A stretch of 64,000 bases of DNA, taken from an uncultured Alphaproteobacteria bacterium (GTDB lineage Bacteria > Pseudomonadota > Alphaproteobacteria > RF32 > CAG-239). The stretch is from contig CASZWJ010000002.1 of the NCBI GenBank assembly GCA_949493535.1, forward strand, positions 1-64,000. Direction: 5' to 3'. This document shows, in pieces, positions 36,895 to 44,929 of this stretch. Below the pieces are notes generated by a model. The model searched no databases, had not been told where the DNA came from, and saw only the letters and a program-made list of their open reading frames with translations. The stretch's first letter is position 1, and the number at the start of each line of letters is the position of its first letter. The position numbers were made by a program, and so were the translations under genes.

Positions 36895-37728
36895 GTGCTT
36901 AACAAAATTGATATCAGGAAAGAAGAAAAACAGCTTTTTGACGCTTATGGCACTTGTTTGCAAAGAGTGTGCGGAAAGCCTTTTTATGAAGATTTTGCCC
37001 GTGAAAAAATCAAACATTCAATGCAGGTTGTCGGTGCCGGAAATTATATTTTGAAAAATGAAAAAACGTTTCAGAATCGCTCCGAAGATTATTTGAAGCT
37101 GGGCAAGCTGGTGAATTTGTTTCATGATATCGGGCGTTTCAAAGAAATAGAATTGTTGAGCCGGAATCCGGATTCAAAACATAATCACGGCTATTACAGT
37201 TATGAAATTCTGAAGGAGCTGGGCTATGATGATTTGCGGCTGCTGCTGCCGGTTAAACAGCACGGAAATCTGGCGGAAGCTTTAGGCGAAGACAATGAGT
37301 TTCAGAGGATTAAAGATACGCAGTTGAAGCAAGAAGTGGAAGAACTTTATGGCTTGGTGAAAGATGCGGATAAGATAGCTAATTTGTATTTAATTAAGCA
37401 TGACCGGCGTATTTTTAAGGATTTGTTTTTCTCAGGACTGAGTGACGAAGTGAAGTTTGCTCCTGTTTCTGCGGCTGTGCAAGCTGCATTGGAGAATAAG
37501 ACGCTTGTTAAAAATAAAGACAGAATTTCTTTTTCTGACCGTTTAATACAGATATTGTGTTTTGTTTTTGAGATATATTATAAATCGTCTTTTACATTTA
37601 TTCTAAAACATGATTTATTTGCGAATGTTTATGAAGAATTGGCAAAGTTTTGCCCTGATAAAAAGCAAGCGGCTTTTATAAAAGAATATATTTCGGCATA
37701 TATCCTGAAACGATATAATGAAATGTGA
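36895..37728 (+). CDS. HD-domain protein, putative phosphohydrolase
   Basis: 277 residues with an HD superfamily metal site: [13 protein letters not shown] (His), [13 protein letters not shown] (His-Asp, residues about 77-89), a further [11 protein letters not shown], and a downstream Asp in [14 protein letters not shown] proteins of this type hydrolyse phosphate esters of nucleotides or related compounds, and the substrate cannot be inferred. The start is GTG ([12 protein letters not shown]), preceded by GAGGGATCA. It is convergent with the RNHCP gene, with one base between their stops. Confidence 0.75.
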   Translation: MLNKIDIRKEEKQLFDAYGTCLQRVCGKPFYEDFAREKIKHSMQVVGAGNYILKNEKTFQNRSEDYLKLGKLVNLFHDIGRFKEIELLSRNPDSKHNHGYYSYEILKELGYDDLRLLLPVKQHGNLAEALGEDNEFQRIKDTQLKQEVEELYGLVKDADKIANLYLIKHDRRIFKDLFFSGLSDEVKFAPVSAAVQAALENKTLVKNKDRISFSDRLIQILCFVFEIYYKSSFTFILKHDLFANVYEELAKFCPDKKQAAFIKEYISAYILKRYNEM

Positions 37729-37729
37729 T

Positions 37730-38038
37730 TTATAAGCGATGAATCATTGATTTTGACAAGTTGAGGATTTCTTCAAAATTGTCATCGGTTGATGTTTTGT
37801 TGCGGCGAGTATGTCCGCATTTGGTGCAACGGTGAATAATAGTGTATTCGCCGTTTTTTAATTCAACGGCTTCCGGCTTCATCAAACCGCCGCAATCTGC
37901 TGCCCTGTCGCCAGGATTAATATCGACATGTTTGCTCCACAAACAGTTGGGGCAGTGGTTTGTATAACCGTTTCCGGTAACTTTGGTTCCGCAGTGTTCA
38001 CAGATAAAATCTTCGGTTCGGCGGCTGAATTTTTTCAT
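37730..38038 (-). CDS. RNHCP domain zinc-ribbon protein
   Basis: 102 residues with FICEHCGTKVTGNGYTNHCP, NCLWSKHVDINPGDRAADCG and a third Cys pair in HRCTKCGHTRRNK. This is the RNHCP family pattern: a small protein with two or more zinc-binding CxxC pairs and a conserved NHCPxCLWSKHVD core (here TNHCP for RNHCP). The family has no firmly established function. AAGGAGAAATAAG precedes the ATG. Confidence 0.85.
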   Translation of the reverse strand: MKKFSRRTEDFICEHCGTKVTGNGYTNHCPNCLWSKHVDINPGDRAADCGGLMKPEAVELKNGEYTIIHRCTKCGHTRRNKTSTDDNFEEILNLSKSMIHRL

Positions 38039-38187
38039 CTTATTTCTCCTTGTTGTCTTAAACTATCTGTTTGTTTGCAAAAAAGCAAGTTTTTGATGAT
38101 GAGTTTTTATTTGCATAACATAATTTTAGTGATATATTTTCACTATTCCGATTATTCTTATATTCACTTATTAATGTTATTAGTTTT

Positions 38188-38550
38188 ATGAAAAAAGTAT
38201 TTTATTTTTTATCGAAAGCATCAGCATTCGTTAAATCTTTTTTGAAAAGATGCGTCAGAGCCTGCTGGTTTTTATTTGTGCAAGTGCTTGCTGTGTGCAT
38301 GGCTACGGCTTCCTGGTGTGTTATTGTGGATGAATTGCAGTATTTTCATTCTGTTAATTGGTTTAGTTTTATGGGGGCAGCTCAATTTGTTGTGCATGTC
38401 CTGTTGGTGGGATTGCTGGTCTGGTTAGGGCTGTTTGGAATTCTGTTTTTGTTGTCGGAAGCAGTATTCATTTGGGCTTTTATTCAATCAAGGAGCTTCC
38501 TAGGCGACTCGACTGATAAAAAGGGCTGGCTTTCAGATCTTTTTCAATAG
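38188..38550 (+). CDS. Small membrane protein of unknown function
   Basis: 120 residues with a basic N-terminus (KKVFYFLSKASAFVKSFLKR), then two or three hydrophobic segments (WFLFVQVLAVCMATASWCVI and FVVHVLLVGLLVWLGLFGIL) and a short polar tail. It has no recognisable family. It is followed by a plausible terminator, which supports it as a real gene. The ribosome binding site is weak. Confidence 0.5.
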   Translation: MKKVFYFLSKASAFVKSFLKRCVRACWFLFVQVLAVCMATASWCVIVDELQYFHSVNWFSFMGAAQFVVHVLLVGLLVWLGLFGILFLLSEAVFIWAFIQSRSFLGDSTDKKGWLSDLFQ

Positions 38551-38585
38551 GTTTTATCTTGCTTATATTATCTTTTTCAACGGAG

Positions 38586-38614
38586 CGGCGGTTATAAAGA
38601 CTACCGCTTTTTTG
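38586..38614 (+). terminator. Probable terminator after the small membrane protein
   Basis: GCGGT (38588-38592) pairs with ACCGC (38603-38607), followed by TTTTTTT. Confidence 0.6.
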
Positions 38615-38710
38615 TTTGGGGCAGGGATGTGTTTTATAGAATTGCGCTCACCGACTATCCGCTCCGAACAGGCTCCCTTTGGCCGCTGTTCGTTCAGATA
38701 GCAAAATCCA

Positions 38711-38747
38711 TAAAAAAACACCATCTTGGAAGATGGTGTTTTTTTTA
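38711..38747 (-). terminator. Terminator of the tRNA-Cys/tRNA-Asn unit
   Basis: ACACCATCTT/AAGATGGTGT is flanked by A and T runs on both sides, so it can work in either direction. It lies right after the 3' end of tRNA-Asn on the minus strand. Confidence 0.85.
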
Positions 38748-38822
38748 TGGCTCCGGCTGCCTGATTCGAACAGGCGACCAATCGGTTAACAGCCGATTGC
38801 TCTACCGCTGAGCTAAGCCGGA
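38748..38822 (-). tRNA. tRNA-Asn (anticodon GTT)
   Basis: On the minus strand, TCCGGCT/AGCCGGA acceptor stem with encoded CCA, D arm TAGCTCAGCGGTAGAGCA, anticodon stem ATCGG/CCGAT with loop CTGTTAA (GTT), and T loop TTCGAAT are present. It is 75 nt long. Confidence 0.95.
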
Positions 38823-38830
38823 ATAAATTT

Positions 38831-38905
38831 TGGAGGCCGGTACCGGAATTGAACCGATATAAAAGGATTTGCAGTCCTCTGCATAAGCCATTCTGCCAAC
38901 CGGCC
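38831..38905 (-). tRNA. tRNA-Cys (anticodon GCA)
   Basis: On the minus strand, GGCCGGT/ACCGGCC acceptor stem with encoded CCA, anticodon loop CTGCAAA (GCA) on a GAGGA stem, and T loop TTCAATT are present. It is eight bases from tRNA-Asn and both are transcribed together. Confidence 0.93.
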
Positions 38906-39077
38906 AATGTGTACCGTAACTCACTCGGTGTCTCTATATATACAAATTTTTTTTGCCGCGTCAATACCTTTTTTTATTTTTTTTTACAGTTATGCAAAAT
39001 CATGTAAAAAAGGGCTTTTTTTATACGTATTATTCGATATCATAACATCAATTTGAATGAATTTTTAGGAGATGTTT

Positions 39078-39515
39078 ATGGAAAAAATTGCAATAGGATC
39101 AGATCACGGCGGTTTTGAATTAAAGGAAAAATTGATTAATCGTTATAAAAATCAAGGCGTTAATTTTATTGACTTGGGAACACATTCTTCCGACTCCTGC
39201 GATTATCCTGATATTGCCGATAAAATGTCCGAATCTGTTTTAAAAGGCGAGGCTGATTTGGGAATCCTGATTTGCGGAACCGGAATCGGTATTTCTATTG
39301 CCGCAAACCGTCATAAAGGAATCCGCGCGGCAATTTTGTATGATGATTTTACGGCGGAAATGGCGCGCCTGCATAATAATGCCAATATTATGGTTTTTGG
39401 CGGGCGGACGATGCCGTTTGAAGATGTTGCCAGAAGGATAGACATTTTTCTGAAAACCCGCTATGAGGGCGGCAGGCACCAAAGGCGCTTAGATAAGTTG
39501 GATGAGGATAAATAA
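39078..39515 (+). CDS. rpiB: Ribose 5-phosphate isomerase B
   Basis: Interconverts ribose 5-phosphate and ribulose 5-phosphate (RpiB/LacAB family). Motifs are [17 protein letters not shown] at the N-terminus, the active-site Cys in [16 protein letters not shown] (about residue 66) and [10 protein letters not shown]. The ATG at 39078, 6 nt after TAGGAG, is preferred over 39072. It is 145 residues long. glyA starts one base after its stop, the conserved alphaproteobacterial rpiB-glyA pair. Confidence 0.95.
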   Translation: MEKIAIGSDHGGFELKEKLINRYKNQGVNFIDLGTHSSDSCDYPDIADKMSESVLKGEADLGILICGTGIGISIAANRHKGIRAAILYDDFTAEMARLHNNANIMVFGGRTMPFEDVARRIDIFLKTRYEGGRHQRRLDKLDEDK

Positions 39516-39516
39516 G

Positions 39517-40773
39517 ATGGATTTTACACAAGATTTGCAAAATGAAGACAAAGAAATTTTTGAGGCAATTCATTTGGAGTTGGAACGCCAACAAAATCAA
39601 ATTGAATTGATTGCTTCGGAAAACATTGTTTCTCAAGCGGTTTTGGAGGCACAAGGTTCAATTCTGACAAATAAATATGCCGAAGGTTATTCGGGGCGCC
39701 GTTATTATGGCGGTTGCGAATTTGTCGATATGGTTGAAACTTTGGCTATTGAGCGGGCGAAAAAACTTTTTGGAGCCGAGTTTGCCAATGTTCAGCCGCA
39801 TTCCGGTTCGCAGGCAAATACTGCCGTATATGTTGCATTGTTGCAGCCGCATGATACGATTATGGGGATGTCGCTTGATGCCGGCGGGCATTTGACGCAC
39901 GGTTCAAAAGTTTCTGTTTCCGGCAAGTGGTTGAATGCGGTGGCTTATGGCGTCCGCAGAGAAGATTCGCTGATTGATTATGATGAGGTTGAGCGTTTGG
40001 CATTGGAAAGCAGGCCTAAACTGATTATTGCCGGAGGTTCTGCTTATCCCAGACAGATTGATTTTTCCCGTTTCAGGGCAATTTGTGATAGGGTCGGCGC
40101 TTATCTTATGGTTGATATGGCGCATTTTGCCGGATTAGTGGCCGGCGGTGTTCATCCGAATCCGCTGCAATGGGCCGATGTGGTGACAACTACGACACAT
40201 AAAACCCTGCGCGGACCCAGAGGCGGTATGATTTTAACCAATAATCCCGAGCTTGCCAAAAAAATTGATTCTGCGATTTTTCCCGGTACCCAAGGCGGAC
40301 CGCTGATGCATGCGATTGCGGCCAAGGCTGTTTGTTTTAAAGAAGATTTGACGCCTGCTTTTAAGGATTATGCGGCACAAGTAGTCAAAAATGCCAAAGT
40401 AATGGGCAAGGTATTGAAATCAAGAGGGCTGGATTTGGTTTCCGGCGGAACGGATACGCATTTGCTTCTTGTTGATTTGCGCCCGAAGAAACTTACCGGA
40501 AACGTCGTTGCCGAGGCTTTAGAAAAAGCACATATGACCTGTAATAAGAACGCTATTCCTTTTGATCCGGAAAAACCGAAAGTTACATCCGGCATCCGAG
40601 TGGGGACGCCGGCAGGAACAACGCGCGGCTTTAAGGAAGAAGAGTTTGAACAGATAGCGCATTGGATAGCCGATGTTATGGATTCCTTGACGGAGGGAAC
40701 ATCAGAAAAAGTTATTCCCGAAATCAGGCAAAAAGTGATTGCGTTGTGCAAAGAATTTCCTATTTATGCTTAA
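39517..40773 (+). CDS. glyA: Serine hydroxymethyltransferase
   Basis: PLP enzyme that converts serine and tetrahydrofolate to glycine and methylene-[21 protein letters not shown] and [11 protein letters not shown] lie near the N-terminus. The PLP lysine is in [19 protein letters not shown] (about residue 226), with [15 protein letters not shown] after it. The start at 39517 gives 418 residues. nrdR usually follows glyA, but here a foreign-looking lipoprotein gene and murF intervene. Confidence 0.97.
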   Translation: MDFTQDLQNEDKEIFEAIHLELERQQNQIELIASENIVSQAVLEAQGSILTNKYAEGYSGRRYYGGCEFVDMVETLAIERAKKLFGAEFANVQPHSGSQANTAVYVALLQPHDTIMGMSLDAGGHLTHGSKVSVSGKWLNAVAYGVRREDSLIDYDEVERLALESRPKLIIAGGSAYPRQIDFSRFRAICDRVGAYLMVDMAHFAGLVAGGVHPNPLQWADVVTTTTHKTLRGPRGGMILTNNPELAKKIDSAIFPGTQGGPLMHAIAAKAVCFKEDLTPAFKDYAAQVVKNAKVMGKVLKSRGLDLVSGGTDTHLLLVDLRPKKLTGNVVAEALEKAHMTCNKNAIPFDPEKPKVTSGIRVGTPAGTTRGFKEEEFEQIAHWIADVMDSLTEGTSEKVIPEIRQKVIALCKEFPIYA

Positions 40774-40779
40774 AGTAAA

Positions 40780-40814
40780 AAAAACTCCCGATTTTAAGCG
40801 GGAGTTTTTTTTTG
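40780..40814 (+). terminator. Terminator after glyA
   Basis: ACTCCCG/CGGGAGT (40784-40790 with 40799-40805) is followed by nine T. Confidence 0.85.
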
Positions 40815-40826
40815 TTTGGTTTAAAA

Positions 40827-40866
40827 GAAAACCACCCTGTTTTGTAAATACAGGGTGGTTTTTTTT
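40827..40866 (-). terminator. Second hairpin, terminator of the minus-strand lipoprotein gene
   Basis: AACCACCCTGT/ACAGGGTGGTT (40830-40840 with 40850-40860) has A and T flanks. It suits the convergent minus-strand gene and also backs up the glyA terminator. Confidence 0.8.
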
Positions 40867-40908
40867 CAGGTAAGATTTAAGGCAGTAAGATTTAAGGTTG
40901 CGGCGAGG

Positions 40909-41643
40909 TTAAAGGGAAGTCAGAGTATTATAGGACAGTTTATCCAACTCGGTATCCTTAGTCGCGGCTTTTTGATATTTCTTTATCTGCCATTTAGCCA
41001 GTTTTCTGACAAGTTTGCCGTCAACATCGTAGAGGTTCCAGCCTTTGTCGTCCTTTGCGGCGTAGTAGTTGCTTGTCTGTGTTTCAGTTTTGCCTTTGGC
41101 TTTGACTTTCTTGTTGACCGTCAGATAAATGATTTCTTTCTGAGGGGCCGGAAGAATGTCTTTGCCTCCGTAGTTAAGAACACCAAGCGTTTCACCGGAA
41201 AGATAGAAAATCTGATCCTTTTTGAACAGCATTTTGTCTTTCTCGGGCAGGACAAGACCTTTATCGATGAGATAGAGGAACTGGTTGCCGTTGTCACTGT
41301 AACTGATGCAGCGGGTGGTTTGAATTGTCTTCATAACGCAGTTCTGTCCGACAATAAGCGTTGAGCCGGCGTCGTCAAAAACTGTCTGTTTGTCCGTTTG
41401 TTCGCCGAGGAAGAATTCTTCGAAAGCGATCGGCGGAGCGACGAATACGTTGTCGAGAACTTGCTGTCCTGCTGCGTCTTTAACACCCCAGACAAAAGTT
41501 TTTTTGGCTTTGTCCTGAAGCGTGGCGTGAGCCGTAAGTCCGCTGTTTCCCAATTTTACGGGTTCGGGAGTTTTAGGGCCGCAAGAAGTAATCATACATG
41601 CAGCCGCAAGCATCATAATGCCTGAGAAAATTGATTTTTTCAT
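40909..41643 (-). CDS. Lipoprotein of unknown function, possible Bacteroidota origin
   Basis: 244 residues with a lipoprotein signal: KKSIFSGIMMLAAACMITSC, lipobox ITSC near residue 21, then a Gly-Pro-rich start of the mature part. The rest has short beta-strand pieces such as KTFVWGVKDAAGQQVLDNVF and DDKGWNLYDVDGKLVRKLAK, which resemble WG-type repeats. Features unlike the neighbours are the lack of a Shine-Dalgarno sequence before the ATG and an upstream TACGTTTG box, the pattern of Bacteroidota promoters. It breaks the usual glyA-nrdR order. Foreign origin is inference. Confidence 0.7.
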   Translation of the reverse strand: MKKSIFSGIMMLAAACMITSCGPKTPEPVKLGNSGLTAHATLQDKAKKTFVWGVKDAAGQQVLDNVFVAPPIAFEEFFLGEQTDKQTVFDDAGSTLIVGQNCVMKTIQTTRCISYSDNGNQFLYLIDKGLVLPEKDKMLFKKDQIFYLSGETLGVLNYGGKDILPAPQKEIIYLTVNKKVKAKGKTETQTSNYYAAKDDKGWNLYDVDGKLVRKLAKWQIKKYQKAATKDTELDKLSYNTLTSL

Positions 41644-41689
41644 AATGATGAAAGTTTAAGTGGGTTGAAAAAAATTGAAGTTTAACACA

Positions 41690-41697
41690 CAAACGTA
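41690..41697 (-). promoter_or_regulatory. TAnnTTTG-like -7 element upstream of the lipoprotein
   Basis: On the minus strand the sequence is TACGTTTG, about 46 nt before the ATG. It matches the Bacteroidota -7 consensus TAnnTTTG. The matching -33 TTTG box is not clear, only a TTG about 14 nt upstream. Confidence 0.3.
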
Positions 41698-41757
41698 AAT
41701 TCAAGATTATGATATGTATCATTCTACAATTAATCCATACTAATACGTTCGTTAAAG

Positions 41758-41787
41758 TTGACTATAACACCTTTTTTTTAATATGCA
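41758..41787 (+). promoter_or_regulatory. Candidate sigma-70 promoter for murF
   Basis: TTGACT (41758-41763) and TATGCA (41782-41787) have an 18-bp spacer, about 110 bp before murF. Confidence 0.35.
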
Positions 41788-41896
41788 ATAGACAAAATAA
41801 TCAAAATTTCATTTTTTTTTGGAAAAGTGAAAAAAAAGATGAATTTTTAATCTTTGTGTGTATAATGCCGGTATTATTTCAAACAGAGGAAAAATG

Positions 41897-43225
41897 ATGA
41901 TTAAAATCAATTCTAAAAAGATTGCCGAAATTTTAGGTTCTGCTTCAAATGTGGTTGATGCCGATATTGATAATGTATCCTCGGACAGCAGAGATATCCG
42001 CCACGGAGATTTGTTTATTGCCATTAAAGGCGAAAAGTTTGACGGGCATGATTTTGTGGCTGATGTTATCAGCAAAGGCGCGGCTCTTGCCGTGGTTGAA
42101 AAATTGGTGCCGGATGTTCCTGTTCTTCGCCAAATTGTTGTTCCCAATGCTTTGGAAGCATATGGAAAGCTCGGCGCGTATGTCCGTTCGCAATTTAAGG
42201 GAAAGGTTATCGGTTTGACCGGAAGTGCGGGCAAAACAACGACTAAGGAAGAACTCAAATTTATCCTTTCCAAATTTGCCTCGGTTTATGCAACCAGCGG
42301 TAATTTTAACAATGGTATCGGTGTTCCCAGAACATTATGCAATATGGATATGAATGCCGAGTATGCCGTGATTGAAATGGGGATGAGCGCCAAAGGCGAA
42401 ATTTCACAGCTTGTTTCCTGGGTGAAGCCGGATATTGCTTTGATTACGAACGTTTATCCGATGCATATTGAATTTTTTCCGAATTTTAAAGGGATTGCCG
42501 AAGCCAAAGCCGAGATCTTTGAAGGCCTGAAACCGGGCGGTATTGCCATCATTAATGAAGACACCAATTTTCCCGAAGTGTTGGAACAAAGAGCCAAAGA
42601 ACATGGCGCAAAGGTTGTGATGTTTGGCAAAGAGACGCATCCCGACGCTGAATTTGAGATGATGCAGGAAGGCGAACATTATTTGTATAATGCTTGGTGT
42701 GTATTGACTGTGGCAGAGGCTTTAGGGCTTGATGTCCGAAAAGCAGCGTCTTATCTGAAAGATTTTGGCGCTTTGGATGGTCGCGGCAAACAATGGAAAC
42801 TCAAATTTTCCAAAGGGGAATATACGCTTATTGACGACAGCTATTCCGGCCAGCCCGAGGCGATGAAAATTGGTATTGAAACGCTTTCTAAAATGAAAAC
42901 GACGGGGCGTAAAATTGTGGTCTTGGGAAAAATGGCCGAATTGGGCAACACTTCGCAAGCTAAGCATATTGAAATAGGAAAAACTGTTGCGGCAAGCAAC
43001 ATTGATATTGCCGTCGGCGTTTGCCCCGAGATGAAAGACATGTTGGCGCAGCTACCAAAGTCAATTGAGCAGCATTATTTTGAAAATAAGAGCGGTGTTG
43101 ACGAGTTTTTGCTAAATAATTTGTTGCAAAATAACGATACAGTCCTTATAAAAGGAGCCAGATATTCTTCAGAATTATATAAAGTTGCCGAAGCTTTAAT
43201 TAAAAAAGGCACAGGAGACAAATAA
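41897..43225 (+). CDS. murF: UDP-MurNAc-tripeptide--D-alanyl-D-alanine ligase MurF
   Basis: Mur ligase that adds D-Ala-D-Ala to the peptidoglycan precursor. The N-terminal domain has [20 protein letters not shown], the ATP-binding loop is [15 protein letters not shown] (about residue 100), and [13 protein letters not shown] and [14 protein letters not shown] are in the central domain. [18 protein letters not shown] is the C-terminal domain signature. Two adjacent ATGs are possible; 41897 has a 7-nt spacing from GAGG. murF is normally in the dcw cell-wall cluster, so its place before nrdR is unusual. Confidence 0.93.
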   Translation: MIKINSKKIAEILGSASNVVDADIDNVSSDSRDIRHGDLFIAIKGEKFDGHDFVADVISKGAALAVVEKLVPDVPVLRQIVVPNALEAYGKLGAYVRSQFKGKVIGLTGSAGKTTTKEELKFILSKFASVYATSGNFNNGIGVPRTLCNMDMNAEYAVIEMGMSAKGEISQLVSWVKPDIALITNVYPMHIEFFPNFKGIAEAKAEIFEGLKPGGIAIINEDTNFPEVLEQRAKEHGAKVVMFGKETHPDAEFEMMQEGEHYLYNAWCVLTVAEALGLDVRKAASYLKDFGALDGRGKQWKLKFSKGEYTLIDDSYSGQPEAMKIGIETLSKMKTTGRKIVVLGKMAELGNTSQAKHIEIGKTVAASNIDIAVGVCPEMKDMLAQLPKSIEQHYFENKSGVDEFLLNNLLQNNDTVLIKGARYSSELYKVAEALIKKGTGDK

Positions 43226-43704
43226 TGAAATGCCCTTTCTGCGGCTGTGATGACACACAAGTGAAAGATTCCCGTACAACGGATGATAGTACGGCAATCA
43301 GACGCCGGAGAGAATGCCCGGAGTGCGGTTCACGCTTTACTACCTTTGAAAGGGTGCAACTTCGCGATTTGGTCGTTGTTAAGAGAAACGGCGAAAAAAC
43401 GATGTTTGACCGCGATAAATTGGCTCGCTCCATTCAGATAGCCGTGCGCAAGCGTCCGGTTAATCCGGAGAGAGTTGAAAAGATTGTCAATTCAATTCAA
43501 CGCCGTTTGGAAAGTTCCGGCGAAGCGGAAATCCCTTCTGCCGTTATCGGACAATATGCCATGGATGCGCTTTCTACGCTTGATCACATTGCATATATCC
43601 GCTTTGCATCGGTTTATAAAGATTTTCGCGAAGTGAAAGATTTTGAGGATTTTGTTGAAACGATAGACAGGTTTGCAAAACTTAAACACCAAGATGAAGA
43701 ATAG
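43225..43704 (+). CDS. nrdR: Transcriptional repressor NrdR
   Basis: Represses ribonucleotide reductase genes in response to ATP/dATP. The N-terminal zinc ribbon has four Cys ([31 protein letters not shown]). The ATP-cone follows ([20 protein letters not shown]). It is 159 residues long. The start overlaps the murF stop by one base (TAATG), so translation is probably coupled. Confidence 0.96.
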   Translation: MKCPFCGCDDTQVKDSRTTDDSTAIRRRRECPECGSRFTTFERVQLRDLVVVKRNGEKTMFDRDKLARSIQIAVRKRPVNPERVEKIVNSIQRRLESSGEAEIPSAVIGQYAMDALSTLDHIAYIRFASVYKDFREVKDFEDFVETIDRFAKLKHQDEE

Positions 43705-43732
43705 GCGGATGCCCTCAACGAAAGGATAAAAA

Positions 43733-44215
43733 ATGGCAAAATATGTTTCTGAAAAAATAAAAATGAAGTCGGGTGCTCGTTTGGCTGCCGTTCAGGCAAC
43801 TTATATGATTGAATACGGCCAGCTTTCTGTTGACGAGGTCATTAAAGATTTTATTAATGGCGAAGTCGGGCGTTATGTTATTGAAGACGAAGGCAATGAG
43901 AAAGAAGAATTGGTTGCGGTTTCGGAAATGGATACAAACTATTTTGCAACCCTTACCCGCGGCGTGCATGCTAAAAAAGAATATATGGAAAAATCTTTGG
44001 CGCATTATCTGAAAGAGGGTTGGTCGTTTGAGCGTTTTGACGGAACATTGCGCGCATTGCTGCTTTGCGCGGCTTATGAACTTATCAACACGTTAGACGT
44101 TGATGCTAAAGTCTTAATTCAAGAATATGTCGATTTAGCCTATGCCTTTTTCAGCAAAAACGAGCCGAAAATGGTAAATGCGTTGTTGGATCAGATTGCA
44201 AAAGAAATAAGGTAG
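43733..44215 (+). CDS. nusB: Transcription antitermination factor NusB
   Basis: All-helical RNA-binding factor of the rRNA antitermination complex. Family features are SGARLAAVQATYMIEYGQ at the N-terminus, EGWSFERFDGTLRALLLCAA and the C-terminal YVDLAYAFFSKNEPKMVNAL with the terminal helix. It is 160 residues long. The usual ribDE-ribH genes between nrdR and nusB are absent; only 28 nt separate them. Confidence 0.93.
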   Translation: MAKYVSEKIKMKSGARLAAVQATYMIEYGQLSVDEVIKDFINGEVGRYVIEDEGNEKEELVAVSEMDTNYFATLTRGVHAKKEYMEKSLAHYLKEGWSFERFDGTLRALLLCAAYELINTLDVDAKVLIQEYVDLAYAFFSKNEPKMVNALLDQIAKEIR

Positions 44216-44352
44216 GAACTTGTATAACGGGCAACTAATACAGATTTTGCGGATATTTTACTTGGTCATGTACCTCTTTGTACACTCCCTCGCAAAATTC
44301 TTGAAATCTTATTATTTGCTGCGTTCTCCAAATTCCTGCGTTTTTTATTTCT
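44203..44352. repeat. Quasi-palindromic intergenic element 5 (nusB-def)
   Basis: AGAAATAA at the nusB end (44203-44210) pairs with TTATTTCT (44345-44352). AGGAAC...AACG is mirrored as CGTTCTCCAAATTCCT, and ATTTTGCG pairs with CGCAAAAT close to the centre CATGTACCTCTTTGTACACT. The arms again start within the upstream gene's last codons. Confidence 0.75.
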
Positions 44353-44376
44353 GAAAAAAGATTAGAAGAGAGAAAA

Positions 44377-44889
44377 ATGGCACTTTTGAAAGTATATGAA
44401 TATCCGGATCCGATATTGAAGAAAAAGGCGGAGAAAGTTGAAAAGGTCGACGATGAGCTGCGCCGCTTTATGGATGATATGTTAGAAACGATGTATGATG
44501 CCGTCGGGGTGGGTTTGGCTGCGCCTCAGGTCGGCGTTTCCAAACGTATTGTCGTGATTGATACCACTCATGAAGGGGAAAAGCCCGAGCCTTTGTATCT
44601 GGTTAATCCTGAAATTATTTGGAAATCAGAAGAAAAAGTCTGTGGGGAAGAAGGATGTTTGTCTGTTCCCGAACAGCGTGCCGAGGTTGAGCGTTTTGCT
44701 TCTGTCAAGCTTCGTTATTTGGATTATGACGGTAAAGAGCATGAAGAGTTGATAGAAGATTTTTTGGCGATTGTCGTTCAGCATGAATTGGATCATTTGG
44801 ACGGTATTCTTTATATCGACCGTATCAGCCGCTTAAAACGCCAAATGCTTCTGAAGAAATTGCAAAAATTACGTGACGGTCAAGAATAA
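44377..44889 (+). CDS. def: Peptide deformylase
   Basis: Metalloenzyme that removes formyl from nascent N-terminal Met. All three motifs are present: GVGLAAPQVGVSKR (about residue 44), EEGCLSVPEQ and the metal site QHELDHLDGILYID. It is 170 residues long. AGAGAGAAAA precedes the ATG. def usually pairs with fmt; here fmt is 1.9 kb away, past an unrelated minus-strand gene. Confidence 0.97.
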   Translation: MALLKVYEYPDPILKKKAEKVEKVDDELRRFMDDMLETMYDAVGVGLAAPQVGVSKRIVVIDTTHEGEKPEPLYLVNPEIIWKSEEKVCGEEGCLSVPEQRAEVERFASVKLRYLDYDGKEHEELIEDFLAIVVQHELDHLDGILYIDRISRLKRQMLLKKLQKLRDGQE

Positions 44890-44898
44890 GCAAGATTA

Positions 44899-44929
44899 AA
44901 ACCGCATTTTATAAAATGCGGTTTTTTGT
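44899..44929 (+). terminator. Terminator after def
   Basis: AACCGCATTTT/AAAATGCGGTT is followed by TTTTTT; it is symmetric and can also serve the convergent gene. Confidence 0.85.

Noticed and set aside
38629..38964. Frames crossing the tRNA-Asn and tRNA-Cys genes on both strands
   Set aside because: They read through tRNA genes and a terminator and have no coding character.
38906..39077. Possible sixth GTAC-centred palindrome or a glycine riboswitch upstream of rpiB-glyA
   Set aside because: Only a lone ATGTACCGTAAC is seen, without a paired arm; no tandem aptamer-like structure could be recognised.
41709..41897. Small plus-strand frame upstream of murF
   Set aside because: It is AT-rich, overlaps the murF promoter region and leader, and has no family likeness.
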